This document shows positions 1 to 10,408 of a stretch of DNA of 64,000 nucleotides, piece after piece. Within the stretch, counting starts at the first letter, position 1, and each line of letters opens with the position of its first letter. The notes under the pieces are model-generated. The model had not been told where the DNA came from. It did no database searches and worked only from the letters and a program-made list of their open reading frames with translations. Source of the stretch: Pectinophora gossypiella (lineage: Eukaryota; Arthropoda; Insecta; Lepidoptera; Gelechiidae); NCBI RefSeq assembly GCF_024362695.1, contig NW_026063240.1, positions 434,001 to 498,000 on the forward strand. Direction: 5' to 3'. The position numbers were made by a program, and so were the translations under genes.

Positions 1-116
1 CAACGATATTACATCTTTTGTATTTAGTATAAATATCAATATGTGTAAAATGTGTATGAAGGTATCACGATACGATAAGATTAAAGGTATTATGACAATA
101 GTTTGTTAAGGTAGCG

Positions 117-411
117 ACCATGTGATTGGCTCGTTAAATTTAAAGTATAAAGTACCATGTGATTGGTTAGGTAATATTTGAGAAACAGAGGACCATGTGA
201 TTGGTTCGTTAAATTTAAGGTATAAAGAACCATGTGATTGGTTCGTTAAATTTAAGGTATGAAGAACCATGTGATTGGTTAACTATTAGAGAAACAGACG
301 ACCATGTGATTGGCTCGTTGGTATTGAAATAAAAAGGACCATGTGATTGGTTCGTTAGAACTGAGATAGAATGGACCATGTGATTGGTTCATTAGTATGT
401 AATATAGATTA
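117..411. repeat. 37-bp minisatellite, eight units
   Basis: ACCATGTGATTGG recurs at 117, 154, 192, 229, 266, 301, 338 and 375, so the period is 37 bp with one 38-bp and one 35-bp step. The middle of each unit varies around TTCGTTAAATTTAAGG. Each unit carries ATTGG, an inverted CCAAT box. No gene lies beside it, so a regulatory role is not shown. Bases 1-116 hold nothing recognisable. Confidence 0.9.
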
Positions 412-796
412 ATTTAATTGTAAACAAAATCTATTACCTTATATCTAAAATATCTTGAATTGTTATTCTGTGCAGCTAATTGAAATTACCTTTGTACCAC
501 CATAAATCGGTAGCTATTACCCACGGCTAGAAAGCATTTTTGTGGGTTCATATAAATCTATACCTATTACCGGGTCATTCTATATTACCAACATTCTTAA
601 TTTGAATATAAATATTTTCTTTTACATTAATGGTCGTAAAACCCAATGTTGAGTTAAATCGAATCTCTATCATTTAATTATTGCGTCTAGAAAACCGGGT
701 CTTACGATTAAAATCTTTGTATAGTGAATTTCAAAATGAACAACCTCATGTCTATTCAAAAACTTAACTGCTCTATGAAACTGTGTGAAAAGATTG
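412..796. other. No gene seen
   Basis: AT-rich sequence between the minisatellite and the pentanucleotide tract. I find no coding signal or known repeat end on either strand. Confidence 0.6.
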
Positions 797-1204
797 AAAT
801 GAAATGAACTGAAATGAAATGAAATGAAATGAAATGAAATGAAATGAAATGAAATGAAATGAAATGAAATGAAATGAAATGAAATGAAATGAAATGAAAT
901 GAAATGAAATGAAATGAAATGAAATGAAATGAAATGAAATGAAATGAAATGAAATGAAATGAAATGAAATGAAATGAAATGAAATGAAATGAAATGAAAT
1001 GAAATGAAATGAAATGAAATGAAATGAAATGAAATGAAATGAAATGAAATGAAATGAAATGAAATGAAATGAAATGAAATGAAATGAAATGAAATGAAAT
1101 GAAATGAAATGAAATGAAATGAAATGAAATGAAATGAAATGAAATGAAATGAAATGAAATGAAATGAAATGAAATGAAATGAAATGAAATGAAATGAAAT
1201 GAAA
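797..1204. repeat. (GAAAT)n microsatellite, about 400 bp
   Basis: An almost perfect GAAAT pentanucleotide tract with a few variants at its left end (near 800-815). Because the unit is five bases it stays open on the minus strand and gives an artificial FISFH repeat protein. It is not a gene. Confidence 0.97.
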
Positions 1205-1680
1205 TTTATTCTGTGCATTTATTGTGTGATTAACTTAAATATACTTTGTTAATTAGGTACATTAAGCTGGAAGCGTGCATCAATCAGCCGAGTGTTAGGC
1301 TCATCTGTCGACGTGTATGGGGACATACACGCGGTCAGGATGGACGAGTGTTAGGCTGAATTGTTCGTCGACAGTTATAAGACATTTTTCTATAAATGGC
1401 AACACAAGAATGGGGTTGTCAAATCGGACGGATTGATACACGCTCTCTTGCGTTGGGGACCTTGTCGACATCGAACGTGTTTACCAAGTTAAGTGTTATT
1501 TGATACCAGAATAAATAAGTGTGATTACTGTTCTTCCACAAGAACAAGAGCAAGAGGGAAACCACTGCCCTATTTTTCCCTAAAAAAGTAGCATGGAGAG
1601 TATTTTACAGAAATGCTGCACCGACAAGAGCGTGGCTCTTAAATTGATGATGATGACTGTTCTTCCGTATTTTTACTACA
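1205..1680. other. Unassigned repeat-like stretch
   Basis: No coding sequence. CGAGTGTTAGGCT is present twice (1289-1301 and 1345-1357). A TATAAATGG-like box lies near 1391 and AATAAA near 1510. The stretch from about 1590 to 1656 ends in repeated GATGAT, like the 3' end of a LINE or SINE. It could be a solo LTR or several short retroelement tails; boundaries are not defined. Confidence 0.35.
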
Positions 1681-1948
1681 TAAGGTAGGAAATAATGTAT
1701 TACTCTAGTACAAAGTACAAAAATGTTTAAAAGTCAAATAAAAATTAAAAAGTCATTTTCGATTAACGGAGTGTTGATGTAGTTGACATATACGCCGTAA
1801 CTGTATCTCGCTTTGAAGTCGTCGTCATATTTTTTGACACTATTTCATGCCATTGGTCATCATTCAGTATACTTTTCGTGTGTAAGATAAACATACTGGC
1901 GGCGTAGGGGTGGCCCAAGGGCCACCCCCGCCGCACCCTAACCTACCG

Positions 1949-2236
1949 TTATGCCTTGTAAAAATTATAAAAAAAAGGATTATGATAATTTAAATTATGA
2001 CAAAAACATTTATGCGTTTTAATAGAATCCCGTTTCAAGTAGTTAATGCCATCTGCGGCAAATCTACAATAAGTCACGTCAAAAAAATAAACTTTACGGA
2101 CAGTAGGATCGTCTATATTTTTCTTTTTTAAAATTAATATCTCTTCATTCGCAGTTTTAATTATATCACATTTTGAAATCCAATAATAGTCCATTGATTT
2201 ACGTAGCGTGGTCACTCGACCTTCATTATTTACCAT
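1949..2236 (-). CDS. Small ORF of palindrome-ended element, copy 1 (95 aa)
   Basis: An ORF of 95 codons, kept open and almost identical in the copy at 62817-63104, and frameshifted in the copy at 41083. It is rich in aromatic, Lys and Asn residues. A Cys/His-containing segment (VTYCRFAADGINYLK followed by KTHKCFCHNLNYH, residues about 55-88) has the look of a degenerate zinc-binding DNA-recognition module such as the N-terminus of a transposase, but spacing fits no family that I know. A second short ORF lies just upstream on the same strand (2242-2397). No catalytic domain is present, so the element must be mobilised in trans if it moves. Coding status is uncertain. Confidence 0.35.
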   Translation of the reverse strand: MVNNEGRVTTLRKSMDYYWISKCDIIKTANEEILILKKKNIDDPTVRKVYFFDVTYCRFAADGINYLKRDSIKTHKCFCHNLNYHNPFFYNFYKA

Positions 2237-2241
2237 ATAAC

Positions 2242-2397
2242 CTAAAAATAAAAATAAAGTTGCTGTCTACTGTTAATACGAGTTTTTCTTTTCACCTTAG
2301 TGTCAAAACATTGCTTCACTGCACTTTTTTCTTGTATTTGCTCATTATTATTCGTATTATTCGCGTTCACACAAGAATAATTATTGTCCGCCGCCAT
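2242..2397 (-). CDS. Upstream short ORF of palindrome-ended element, copy 1 (51 aa)
   Basis: Starts at ATG in CATAATGGCGGCGG and encodes an Asn-rich start (MAADNNYSCVNAN) and a basic end. It is present in all three copies (40922-41077 and 63110-63265). Its stop TAG is part of a pyrimidine-rich TTTTTATTTTTAG that would serve as a splice acceptor, and AAG|GTGAAAAG inside the ORF resembles a donor. A spliced product joining this to the downstream ORF is possible but I could not make the frames agree. Confidence 0.3.
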   Translation of the reverse strand: MAADNNYSCVNANNTNNNEQIQEKSAVKQCFDTKVKRKTRINSRQQLYFYF

Positions 2398-2660
2398 TAT
2401 GCAAAACATAAACAAAGCGACACCAGCGCCACTACCGGTGGATAATGTTACTATTTTACGATATGATCGCTAACGTTTGGCCATATCATGAATTAATCAT
2501 GCATTTAGTTGGTCATATCGTTAAACGTTTTGTGTTCATTGATCTGGCCAAACCACATCATGATGTGGCCAACGAATGTTGTTCTATTTCATGAAATACG
2601 ACCATTTCATGAAATGGTCGATCATTTCATGAAATGATCAATTCTATGATATGGCCACGA

Positions 2661-3115
2661 TATATACACCAATTCGAAATATTTTTAGACCAAAATACAA
2701 AGATTTGACGATGATGAAAACAGATTGGAAAACGCGGTGTGATTGACATGGATTGACACAATATGTCTTGTCAATTTTATTTTTAAACAAAGGGAAATAG
2801 TAATTTCCAAGTTAATTTTAAATTAATTTCCTCATTATTAGAAACGAAAATTCACATAGCAATGAAGTCAATAACAATAAGGTTCCAGTATGAAAACGAC
2901 TCACCGTAATAACAGTTTTCAAGTTCAGGTACCATCTCCGAATCAGGCATGGATGTAGACTACATCTTCATCACGTGGTCACACGAATGTGATAATCATC
3001 ATAATCTTCTTCTGATTGTGATAATCGAAACTTGCATTGTCTTGTTGTGAACGTCGCATCACATTGTCTTCATCCAAGTTCACTAATCCCACTTCTGATG
3101 TCGTAACAGTGGGTC
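2661..3115. other. No gene seen
   Basis: Flank between the palindrome-ended element and gypsy-1. No coding potential, LTR or TIR found. Confidence 0.6.
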
Positions 3116-3120
3116 GTAAC

Positions 3121-3331
3121 TGTAACATATCAATAAATAATGTCGCGTGAATGCACCCCGCTGCACCGGTCGAGGTGGGGGCACTTGCGGGCCGTGCGTC
3201 GAGCGGTGCGGCGGCGTTCAGGAGTCTGCGCTTGTGATTAATTCTGTTGTATTATTTTCTGCGTTACGGCAGTACCCTTGTCAACATCCACACGAAATAC
3301 ACACGTGGATATCCAAATACTGAACCCCACA
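3121..3331 (+). repeat. 5' LTR of gypsy-1
   Basis: 211 bp, TG...CA ends, matching 10193-10403 over its whole length. Contains AATAAATAATG close to its start and a GC-rich block near 3160-3220. Confidence 0.95.
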
Positions 3332-3333
3332 AG

Positions 3334-3343
3334 TGGCGACGAG
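3334..3343 (+). promoter_or_regulatory. Primer-binding site of gypsy-1 (tRNA-Ser type)
   Basis: TGGCGACGAG lies two bases after the 5' LTR. It is complementary to the 3' end (…CTCGTCG-CCA) that I recall for insect tRNA-Ser(GCU). The same primer site, three bases longer, is used by gypsy-2 at 45118. Confidence 0.7.
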
Positions 3344-4050
3344 CTTAAAGGTAAATGCAAAATCATAATTATTGGTTATTCTCAAAAAAAGAAAAATAAG
3401 AGGAAAAGCAAAAGAGAAATAAATAATTAACTTCACGGCTACCTTAACATGTACCCAATAAAGGTCAAAACGTTAGATTGTACTTTAAAACAAGAAAATA
3501 TCTGTTACTAACTACTTATTTAGCATAACAAAAGAATTGAGTTCCACAGACCTTTATTTACCAAGTACCTGCCCACATTTTATTGGTTCTTGTGAGTGTT
3601 GCATTTTGTCATTATGTATATGGTTACTTATGATTATGATTACGTTTTATGATCATGGATTATGATGGCGATTATTTATGAATGTTTATAGTTAATGATT
3701 ACGATGGTATAATTTGTTAATTAGCATACTTATTATAATTATTTTGTATTCGGAAATAGTTTACCGGTGTGTTTTGAAAAGGCGAAATTAATAAACCGGA
3801 AAGTAGGGTGGATTCGACCAAACCTGAATATATTCCAGAGTACTAAGAATTTGTCTATTTTATCACCTTATTCTCGAGTTAACCTAAATGTTTAAATTTT
3901 CGAATAATAAGACAAGGAAAATATTTGTTATTGTTTTGAATTCTGTATATACCTACCCACTTGAAATTATTTCAACAGAATTCCACGAAACCAACACTCA
4001 CAAACATGGGTATGCAATGAGGGTAGGCTTGGGATAAAGGTTGACGAATA

Positions 4051-4325
4051 AGTAAGCAAAAGCTGGTACTTTTAAACATAAACACGGTAAATAAGTAGTA
4101 AATCGGTGAAAATCGATTGGTATTAAAAAGTAGTAATCCATAGCGGGTGGTACTAAGCGAGAAGTAGACCGTTACCCGGTTGGTACTAATTAAGTAGTGA
4201 CCCATAGTGGGTGGAACAAAACCAGTAGTAGACCGTTATCCGGTCGGTACTAAATAAGTAGTAAATCAATTATATTGATTAGTACTAAACTAGTAGTAGA
4301 CCGACAGTATCGGTTGGTACTAACT
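4051..4325 (+). repeat. Tandem array of eight imperfect hairpins in the gypsy-1 leader
   Basis: Eight units of roughly 20-32 bases (4051-4070, 4094-4125, 4129-4155, 4160-4188, 4193-4218, 4224-4253, 4257-4287, 4292-4322). Most share an outer AGTAGTA ... GGTACTA frame. The inner stems change together: ACCG/CGGT, CCCA/TGGG, AATCAA/TTGATT, AATCG/CGATT, AGC/GCT. The array ends 38 bases before the gag ATG. The rest of the leader (3344-4050) is AT-rich with nothing else recognised. Confidence 0.8.
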
Positions 4326-4363
4326 AAAAGAAAATTGTATCCTTTTTCGTAGGTCGCCCCGTT

Positions 4364-6889
4364 ATGTCCCACTCGAGCTTACCACCGATTGAGACATTCG
4401 ACTGCGACGGTGATCCTTCTTCCGTCGGAATGCGATGGGAGAAGTGGAAAAGGGGCCTGGAAATATTCTTAATTGCGTCGAACATTGTCGACGCGGAAAA
4501 GAAAAGGGCTATGCTTTTACACATGGGCGGATTATCGTTCCAAGAAATATATTACAATCTTCCTGGTGCTGCGGCTAGCGATAGCGAAGGAGGTGTCGAT
4601 GTGTATAAAATCGCAATAACGAAATTGGATGAATATTTCATTCCGAAGCAATGCAGAGTTTATGAGAGACACTTGTTTAGGATGCTAAAGCAGGAGCCCG
4701 GCGAAAAATTTGAAAAGTTCCTCGTTCGGTTGCGCCATCAAAGTAGTAAATGTAAATTTGCAAGCGAGGAAGAGAACCTAGTAGATCAAATTGTTGAAAA
4801 GTGTAGCTCCAGCGAGCTTAGGAAGAAAATTCTGACCCTAGGTGACTCTGCGACTCTGCAAACAATCATAAATGAAGCGAACATTTTAGAAAGTGTAGGA
4901 AGGCAATTGACCGAATATAACAGACTACAACCACCGCAAATCGTCAACAATGTTGACGCTAAACAAACACATTTTAACAAAACTCCGTGTACACGTTGTG
5001 GTAGTACTCGTCATATCGGAGAGGACGAAAAATGCCCTGCAAAATATAAACAGTGCCTAAAGTGTGGTTTTACCGGACACTTTAGAAAACAATGTAAAAC
5101 CAGAGCAAACAAACGTGTGAACTCTTCAAACAATAACAACTACAATTCAAAGAGATCCAGATTTGCCAATAAAGAATCAGTGACTCAAAAAAACAGTGAG
5201 CCTGAAAAGGACAAAAGACCGAACTTTACGCAAAAAACTAATATTGACTACATATTTCACCTTGACGAAGACACGCTACTGAGCTGCAATCTAGGGGGTG
5301 TAGGAGTAGACATGATCATCGATTCGGGCAGTAAATGTAATATTGTAAGCGATAAAACATGGAACCATTTGAAGCAAAATAACGTTATGGTATCCAATCA
5401 GATAGCAAATCCCGATAAGACATTTGTTGCATATGGTAGTACGACTCCACTGACAGTAATTGGATCATTCGAAGCGGAAATCCGCGTAACTGGTCAGGTA
5501 GAAACTGCCACTTTCTACGTGGTAAAAGATGGTACGCGAGACCTATTAGGAAAGGATACCGCAGTATCTCTTCAAGTCCTTAAAATAGGACTTGCAGTTG
5601 ACTCGGTGAGTTCTAATGTTTTCCCTAAAATTAGAGGTATCAAACTTGATATCTCCATCGATAAATCTGTAAAGCCTGTCGCGCAGCCTTATCGTAGGGT
5701 TCCTATTCCTTTAGAGGCTAAAATAAACAATAAAATTGATGAACTATTAACAGCCGATATTATTGAACCTGTTGACAAACCCTCAGGCTGGGTGTCTCCG
5801 ATAGTGCCTGTATTAAAAAGTAATGGAGATGTCAGAGTTTGTGTAGATATGCGATGTGCTAATAAGGCTATAATTAGAGAGAATCACCCACTGCCCACAA
5901 TGGACCAACTTGTACCCAAATTCAAGAAAGCAGGGATGTTTTCTAAACTGGATATTAAAGACGCCTTCCACCAGATAGAGTTAAAAGAAGAGTCTAGGAA
6001 TATTACAACCTTCATCACTAGTCGAGGTCTTTACCGGTATAAACGACTCATGTTCGGTATATCCTGTGCGCCGGAACACTTCCAGAAGACTCTGGAAAGA
6101 ATACTGTTGCCTTGTGATGGCGTCGTTAACTTCATAGACGATATTATAGTCTATGGAGTAAATGATGTTGAACACAATACTAGGCTCAAAAAAGTTCTTG
6201 ATGTCCTTACTCAAAACGATATTCTCTTGAATAGAAACAAGTGTGTTTTTAATGTCAAGACCATACAATTCTTAGGGCATGAACTCTCTGCAAGCGGTAT
6301 AAAACCCCTTGATAAGTATGTTAAAGTTGTCGAGGATTTCAGGGAACCAACTACTATTGAAGAAGTTCAGAGCTTTTTGGGACTCATCAACTACGTGAAC
6401 AAATGGATTCCTGACATGTCTACCAAATCAGAACCGATAAGAAGATTGCTAACGTTAAAATTAGGTAAAAATGCAAATATTGGTGATTATTGGGGACCTG
6501 AACAAACAGACGCATTCCTGGAATTGAAAAGGTGTCTAAGTAACATTAAAACCTTAGGATTTTATGATCCGGAGGATAAAACAGCTGTTATGGCAGACGC
6601 AAGCCCAGTAGGGTTAGGTGCCGTATTAATTCAGTATGACAGTGGTGGCCCACGGATTATAGCTTACGGAAACAAAAGCTTAACAGACGTAGAGAGACGC
6701 TACTGTCAAACAGAAAAAGAGGCTCTGGCTCTTGTTTGGGCTGTCGAGCACTTCCGAATATATCTATACGGTAAAGAAACTTTCGATTTGGTCACAGACC
6801 ACAAACCGCTCGAAGTTATTTTTGGGAAACAATCCAAGCCTTGTGCAAGGATCGAACGCTGGGTCTTAAGGCTTCAAGCTTATAATTTT
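4364..6889 (+). pseudogene. gag-pol: gypsy-1 gag-pol, N-terminal part: Gag, protease, RT, RNase H
   Basis: Gag, aspartic protease, reverse transcriptase and RNase H of a Ty3/gypsy element, all in one frame, from ATG 4364 just after the hairpin array. A Cys/His-rich knuckle pair (CTRC..., then CLKCGFTGHFRKQC) lies at residues about 208-246. The protease DSGS is near residue 320. RT carries FIDD near 589. RNase H has MADAS near 742. The frame is clean for 842 codons and is broken only by the minus-strand LINE at 6890. It resumes in the same frame at 8705, so the element coded for roughly 1290 residues before the break. Single-frame gag-pol, without a frameshift, is typical of some insect gypsy lineages. 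The tail residues after 6889 in the open frame come from the LINE's A-rich tail and are not part of the protein. Confidence 0.93.
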
Positions 6890-6890
6890 A

Positions 6891-8701
6891 TTTATTTATT
6901 TATTTTATTTTTCTTTATTAAGGAAACAAACAGCTTACACAATAGATACTTAAAGATATAAACTTATAATTAAACACATTAAGCCAAAGCAGTTTCCACC
7001 GATGTATCTAACATATATTATATTTCGTTGCAAATTGCGGTGAACTAGTCTATAAATTATATTAAGTTATACTGTTAGGCCCAAGAATTAAATTAATAGG
7101 TACAAAAAGAAACCTCTGTAAACAATCCCTCTATATCTAAGCATTCATTATATATCTATCTATTACATGTTTTAATCATTTCAGCTACATTGTTTTACAG
7201 CATTGATAAAGGCATTTACCTTACTAGAAAATATATCTATATCACCATAAAATCCATCATAGTTTAAACATGCTCGTACAATAAATCTATTTCTGGCGTA
7301 ATTGGTGGCTGCATTGGGAATAGAAAAAATTCTATTTGAACGCAATCTTGCAACTGGGCACCTAAACGCAATCTGACTAACCAGGTATGGGGAATCTATT
7401 AAATTATTAATAATTTTGTATAAATAAATTTGATCTCTATGTTCCCTTCGCTTTGCCAGAGATACAATATTTTCAAATTTATGGTTCTTAAATTTAAATT
7501 TTAACCATCTAATAAATTTATTTTGAATTCTCTCTACAGCGTCAATATACTTGGCGTATTGTGGACTCCAAACGGTTGATGCATATTCTAGCTGCGATCG
7601 AACAAGTGAATTATACAATAAAATCAGCGTCTTGGCCTTTTTGAAATTTTTGCCTTGACGAAACATAAAACCCAACATTCTGTAGGCTTTAGAAGTAATT
7701 TTGTTAACGTGTGAATCAAACAACAGCTGGCTATCCAAATTTACACCCAAATCTCTCATCTCGGACACTCTACTCAGAGCTTTACCATCAAAATTGTAGG
7801 TAAAGGAAACTGGTTTTTTCTTTCTTGTATATGTTATTATGTGACATTTATCTTGATTTAGATGTAGTTTATTATTTGAGCAGTATATGTATAATCTATC
7901 GAGATCTGCTTGCAAATTGTAACAGTCTTTCTCCGATTTTATAATAGAAAATATTTTTGTATCATCTGCATATAAAAGTATATTGGCGTGATTAAAACAC
8001 TCAGCAATATCGTTTATGAAAATATTAAATAGTAGGGGTCCAAGGTGAGAGCCCTGTGGCACACCAGAAGTAATCGGGATAAAGCTAGATATAAATCCTT
8101 TAACAGCTACAGCCTGAGTACGATCTCTAAGATAGGACTCCAGCCACCGCAGCAGATCGCCATGAATACCGATATAACTAAGTTTTTGTATTAGTAACGT
8201 GTGGGATATTTTATCAAATGCCTTTGAGTAATCGGTATACACAGCATCCACCTGGCAACCTTTATCCATAGCCTCGAGTACCATATCAGTAAACTCTATT
8301 AGATTGGACTCTGCAGAACGCATGTTAACAAAGCCGTGCTGTTGATTCAAAAGATACTGTCTTACCGAAGGAAACATAGTATCATATACTATACGCTCAA
8401 AAAGTTTAGGGATAACTGATAATTTTGAAATTCCACGGTAGTTTCTAACATCATGTTTGTTACCACTTTTAAATATAGGTACAACTAGTGACCGTTTCCA
8501 TTCAGTTGGCATCACTCCTAGATGTAAAGATAAATTAAAGAGTTTACTAACCGGCACGGACAGTTCCTTACTGCACTGCTTAAGAAACATAGGATGTATC
8601 CCGTCAGGCCCACTACCTTTAGTCACATCGAGACGTGATAAATATTTTTTCACAATTGGAACTGTTAATGAAATTGAGCTCAACAATAAGTCACTAGAAA
8701 G
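6891..8701 (-). mobile_element. 5'-truncated non-LTR retrotransposon (LINE) inside gypsy-1
   Basis: Minus-strand LINE: an (AAAT)n tail at 6890-6920, about 260 bases of 3' UTR, then the C-terminal part of ORF2. It is cut at the 5' end inside RT. TTTA flanks it on both sides (6887-6890 and 8702-8705), a short target duplication made ambiguous by the tail. The gypsy reading frame is continuous across the site when the LINE is ignored, so the LINE came later than gypsy-1. Confidence 0.92.
7181..8686 (-). pseudogene. LINE ORF2 fragment, reverse transcriptase (501 aa, 5'-truncated)
   Basis: Reverse transcriptase that primes cDNA from nicked target DNA. Visible motifs in order: KGSGPDGIHP (motif 0/1 region), TDYSKAFDKISH (motif A), SGVPQGSHLGPLLFNIFIND (motif B), LLYADDTKIF (motif C, YADD), then a C-terminal region with RIQNKFIRWLKFK. 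The endonuclease domain and ORF1 are missing because the copy is truncated. The frame stays open past the assigned Met to the junction at 8701, so that Met is not a natural start. Motif wording resembles the Jockey/CR1 group; I do not assign the clade. The frame is undamaged, in keeping with recent insertion. Confidence 0.9.
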
Positions 8702-8704
8702 TTT

Positions 8705-10045
8705 AAAGTAATATATCGACCCGGTAAGACTAATATTGCCGACTGTCTCTCCCGATTGTGTTCAAATACTAACCCTCAACCATTTGATGACGAAAACCAC
8801 GTAAATGAGATAGTTCATTACGCCAGACCCTGCGCTGTTGGAATAAATTCGATCATTGAAGCTTCCAACCATGACAGTGAGATTCAATTAGTCAAGGAGG
8901 CATTATCTACCGATGTTTGGGACCCAATGATAAACAATTATAAAATATTTCAAACAGAACTATGGATGTATAATGATTTACTATTGAGAGGAATCAAGAT
9001 TATTATTCCAGTTTGCCTGCGCCAACAAATACTAAAAGCAGCACACGAAGGGCATCCTGATATATGTGCTATGAAACAAAGGCTACGAACTAAAGTGTGG
9101 TGGCCGAAAATCGATAGTGATGCAGAAAAGATGGTTAAAAGTTGTAAAGGTTGTACCTTGGTCTCTGCACCCAATCACCCGATGCCTTTAAAACGCCGTG
9201 AACTGCCATCCCAGGCATGGACAGATGTAGCCGTAGACTTTCTTGGACCCCTACCTAGCGGACATTACCTATTTGTCATAGTTGACTATTACAGCAGGTA
9301 TAAAGAGATTAAGGCAATGAAGTCGATTACATCAACAGACACAGTTCTGGTTCTTCAAGAAATTTTTTCAAGATTAGGAACTCCCATGGTTATAATTGCA
9401 GATAACGGCAAACAATTCGTTAGCACCGAATTTAAATCCTTCTGTGACGAGATGGGAATCAAAATCTACAATACTACACCCTATTCACCCCAACAAAACG
9501 GAGAGGTTGAAAGGCAGAATAGGGATATCTTGAAAAGAATTAAGATAAGCCAATCTGAGAAATCGGACTGGTACAAAGACCTGTTGCTGTATCTCACTAT
9601 GTACAGCACACCACATTCAACCACAGGAAAAACACCATCGGAGCTCTTCTTTGGAAGACTGTTCAGGGATAAGATACCATGTATAGCTGGAATTGAAAAT
9701 CAGTTTGATTTAGAAGTGAGAGACCATGATAAGATAATGAAAGAAAAGGGAAAGATAATTGCGGACAGGAAAAGGAAAGCAGAAGTTACAGATATAGGAA
9801 TAGGAGAAAAATTATACGTGAAGAACATGGTAAAAGAAAACAAATTAACTACCGAATTCAACCCCGTGCCACATACGGTTCTGAGCTCAAAGAGGAACGA
9901 ATGTAACGTAAGGAATGACGAGACAGGACGGGAATTCAGAAGGAACGTTATACATCTTAAGCGAGTGGAAGGAAACTGGAAGGTTTGTGAAAGTAAAGAT
10001 GATACATTGAGTACAGATAACGAAGAGTTGATGATCCCAGAATAA
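8705..10045 (+). pseudogene. gag-pol: gypsy-1 pol, C-terminal part: end of RNase H and integrase
   Basis: Continuation of the gypsy-1 frame after the nested LINE. It opens with VIYRPGKTNIADCLSRL, the conserved stretch that follows RNase H in gypsy elements. The integrase has an HHCC zinc module (HEGH near 9045, CKGC near 9150), catalytic Asp in VDFLGPL (near 9238), Asp in IADNGKQF (near 9401) and Glu in NGEVERQN (near 9508). After the core there is a basic C-terminal region that ends at TAA 10045 without a chromodomain that I recognise. All catalytic residues are present, so before the LINE entered the element probably made a working polyprotein. Confidence 0.92.
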
Positions 10046-10179
10046 ATAATAGTGTACCTACTAATGTCGATTGTTAAGAACAATATAATAAGTGTTAGAG
10101 ATTAAAATTAGGTTAAATGAATATTGATAGAGTATTTGTTTTGCCATCTTGAGTTCGTTTTATGTTTTCAAAAATTGTT

Positions 10180-10192
10180 AAAAGGAAAGAGA
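10180..10192 (+). promoter_or_regulatory. Polypurine tract of gypsy-1
   Basis: AAAAGGAAAGAGA abuts the 3' LTR. Purine runs in this place prime plus-strand DNA synthesis in LTR retroelements. Confidence 0.8.
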
Positions 10193-10403
10193 TGTAACAT
10201 ATCAATAAATAATGTCGCGTGAATGCACCCCGCTGCACCGGTCGAGGTGGGGGCACTTGCGGGCCGTGCGTCGAGCGGTGCGGCGGCGTTCAGGAGTCTG
10301 CGCTTGTGATTAATTCTGTTGTATTATTTTCTGCGTTACGGCAGTACCCTTGTCAACATCCACACGAAATACACACGTGGATATCCAAATACTGAACCCC
10401 ACA
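10193..10403 (+). repeat. 3' LTR of gypsy-1
   Basis: 211 bp, same as 3121-3331 with no difference seen, followed by the duplication GTAAC at 10404-10408. Confidence 0.95.
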
Positions 10404-10408
10404 GTAAC

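Larger units (their letters stand above)
1681..2660 (-). mobile_element. Palindrome-ended TIR element, copy 1 (truncated)
   Basis: Near-identical to the complete copy at 62356-63501. The end GGCCACGA (2653-2660) and the palindromic subterminal block are intact. The other end is missing: similarity starts at about 1681, inside the element. Near 2590-2645 the block holds the motif TTTCATGAAA repeatedly, and a GGGTGGCCC AA GGGCCACCC palindrome lies near 1906-1926. Superfamily is unknown. Confidence 0.8.
3121..10403 (+). mobile_element. Ty3/gypsy LTR retrotransposon gypsy-1 (with nested LINE)
   Basis: Bounded by two 211-bp LTRs that begin TGTAACATAT and end CCCCACA. They are flanked by the 5-bp duplication GTAAC (3116-3120 and 10404-10408). 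Order: 5' LTR, tRNA-Ser-like primer site, long leader with a hairpin array, one-frame gag-protease-RT-RNase H-integrase, polypurine tract, 3' LTR. The LTRs show no difference by eye, so insertion was recent. A LINE on the minus strand (6891-8701) broke the pol frame afterwards. Confidence 0.95.

Noticed and set aside
670..1218. 182-codon minus-strand frame of repeated FISFH
   Set aside because: Pure by-product of the GAAAT pentanucleotide tract.
2173..2445. Plus-strand 90-codon frame, also at 40874-41146 (minus) and 63041-63313
   Set aside because: Antisense of the paired ORFs in the palindrome-ended element; conserved only because the DNA is.
3972..4205. 77-codon minus-strand frame
   Set aside because: Runs through the hairpin array of the gypsy-1 leader in antisense; no protein features.
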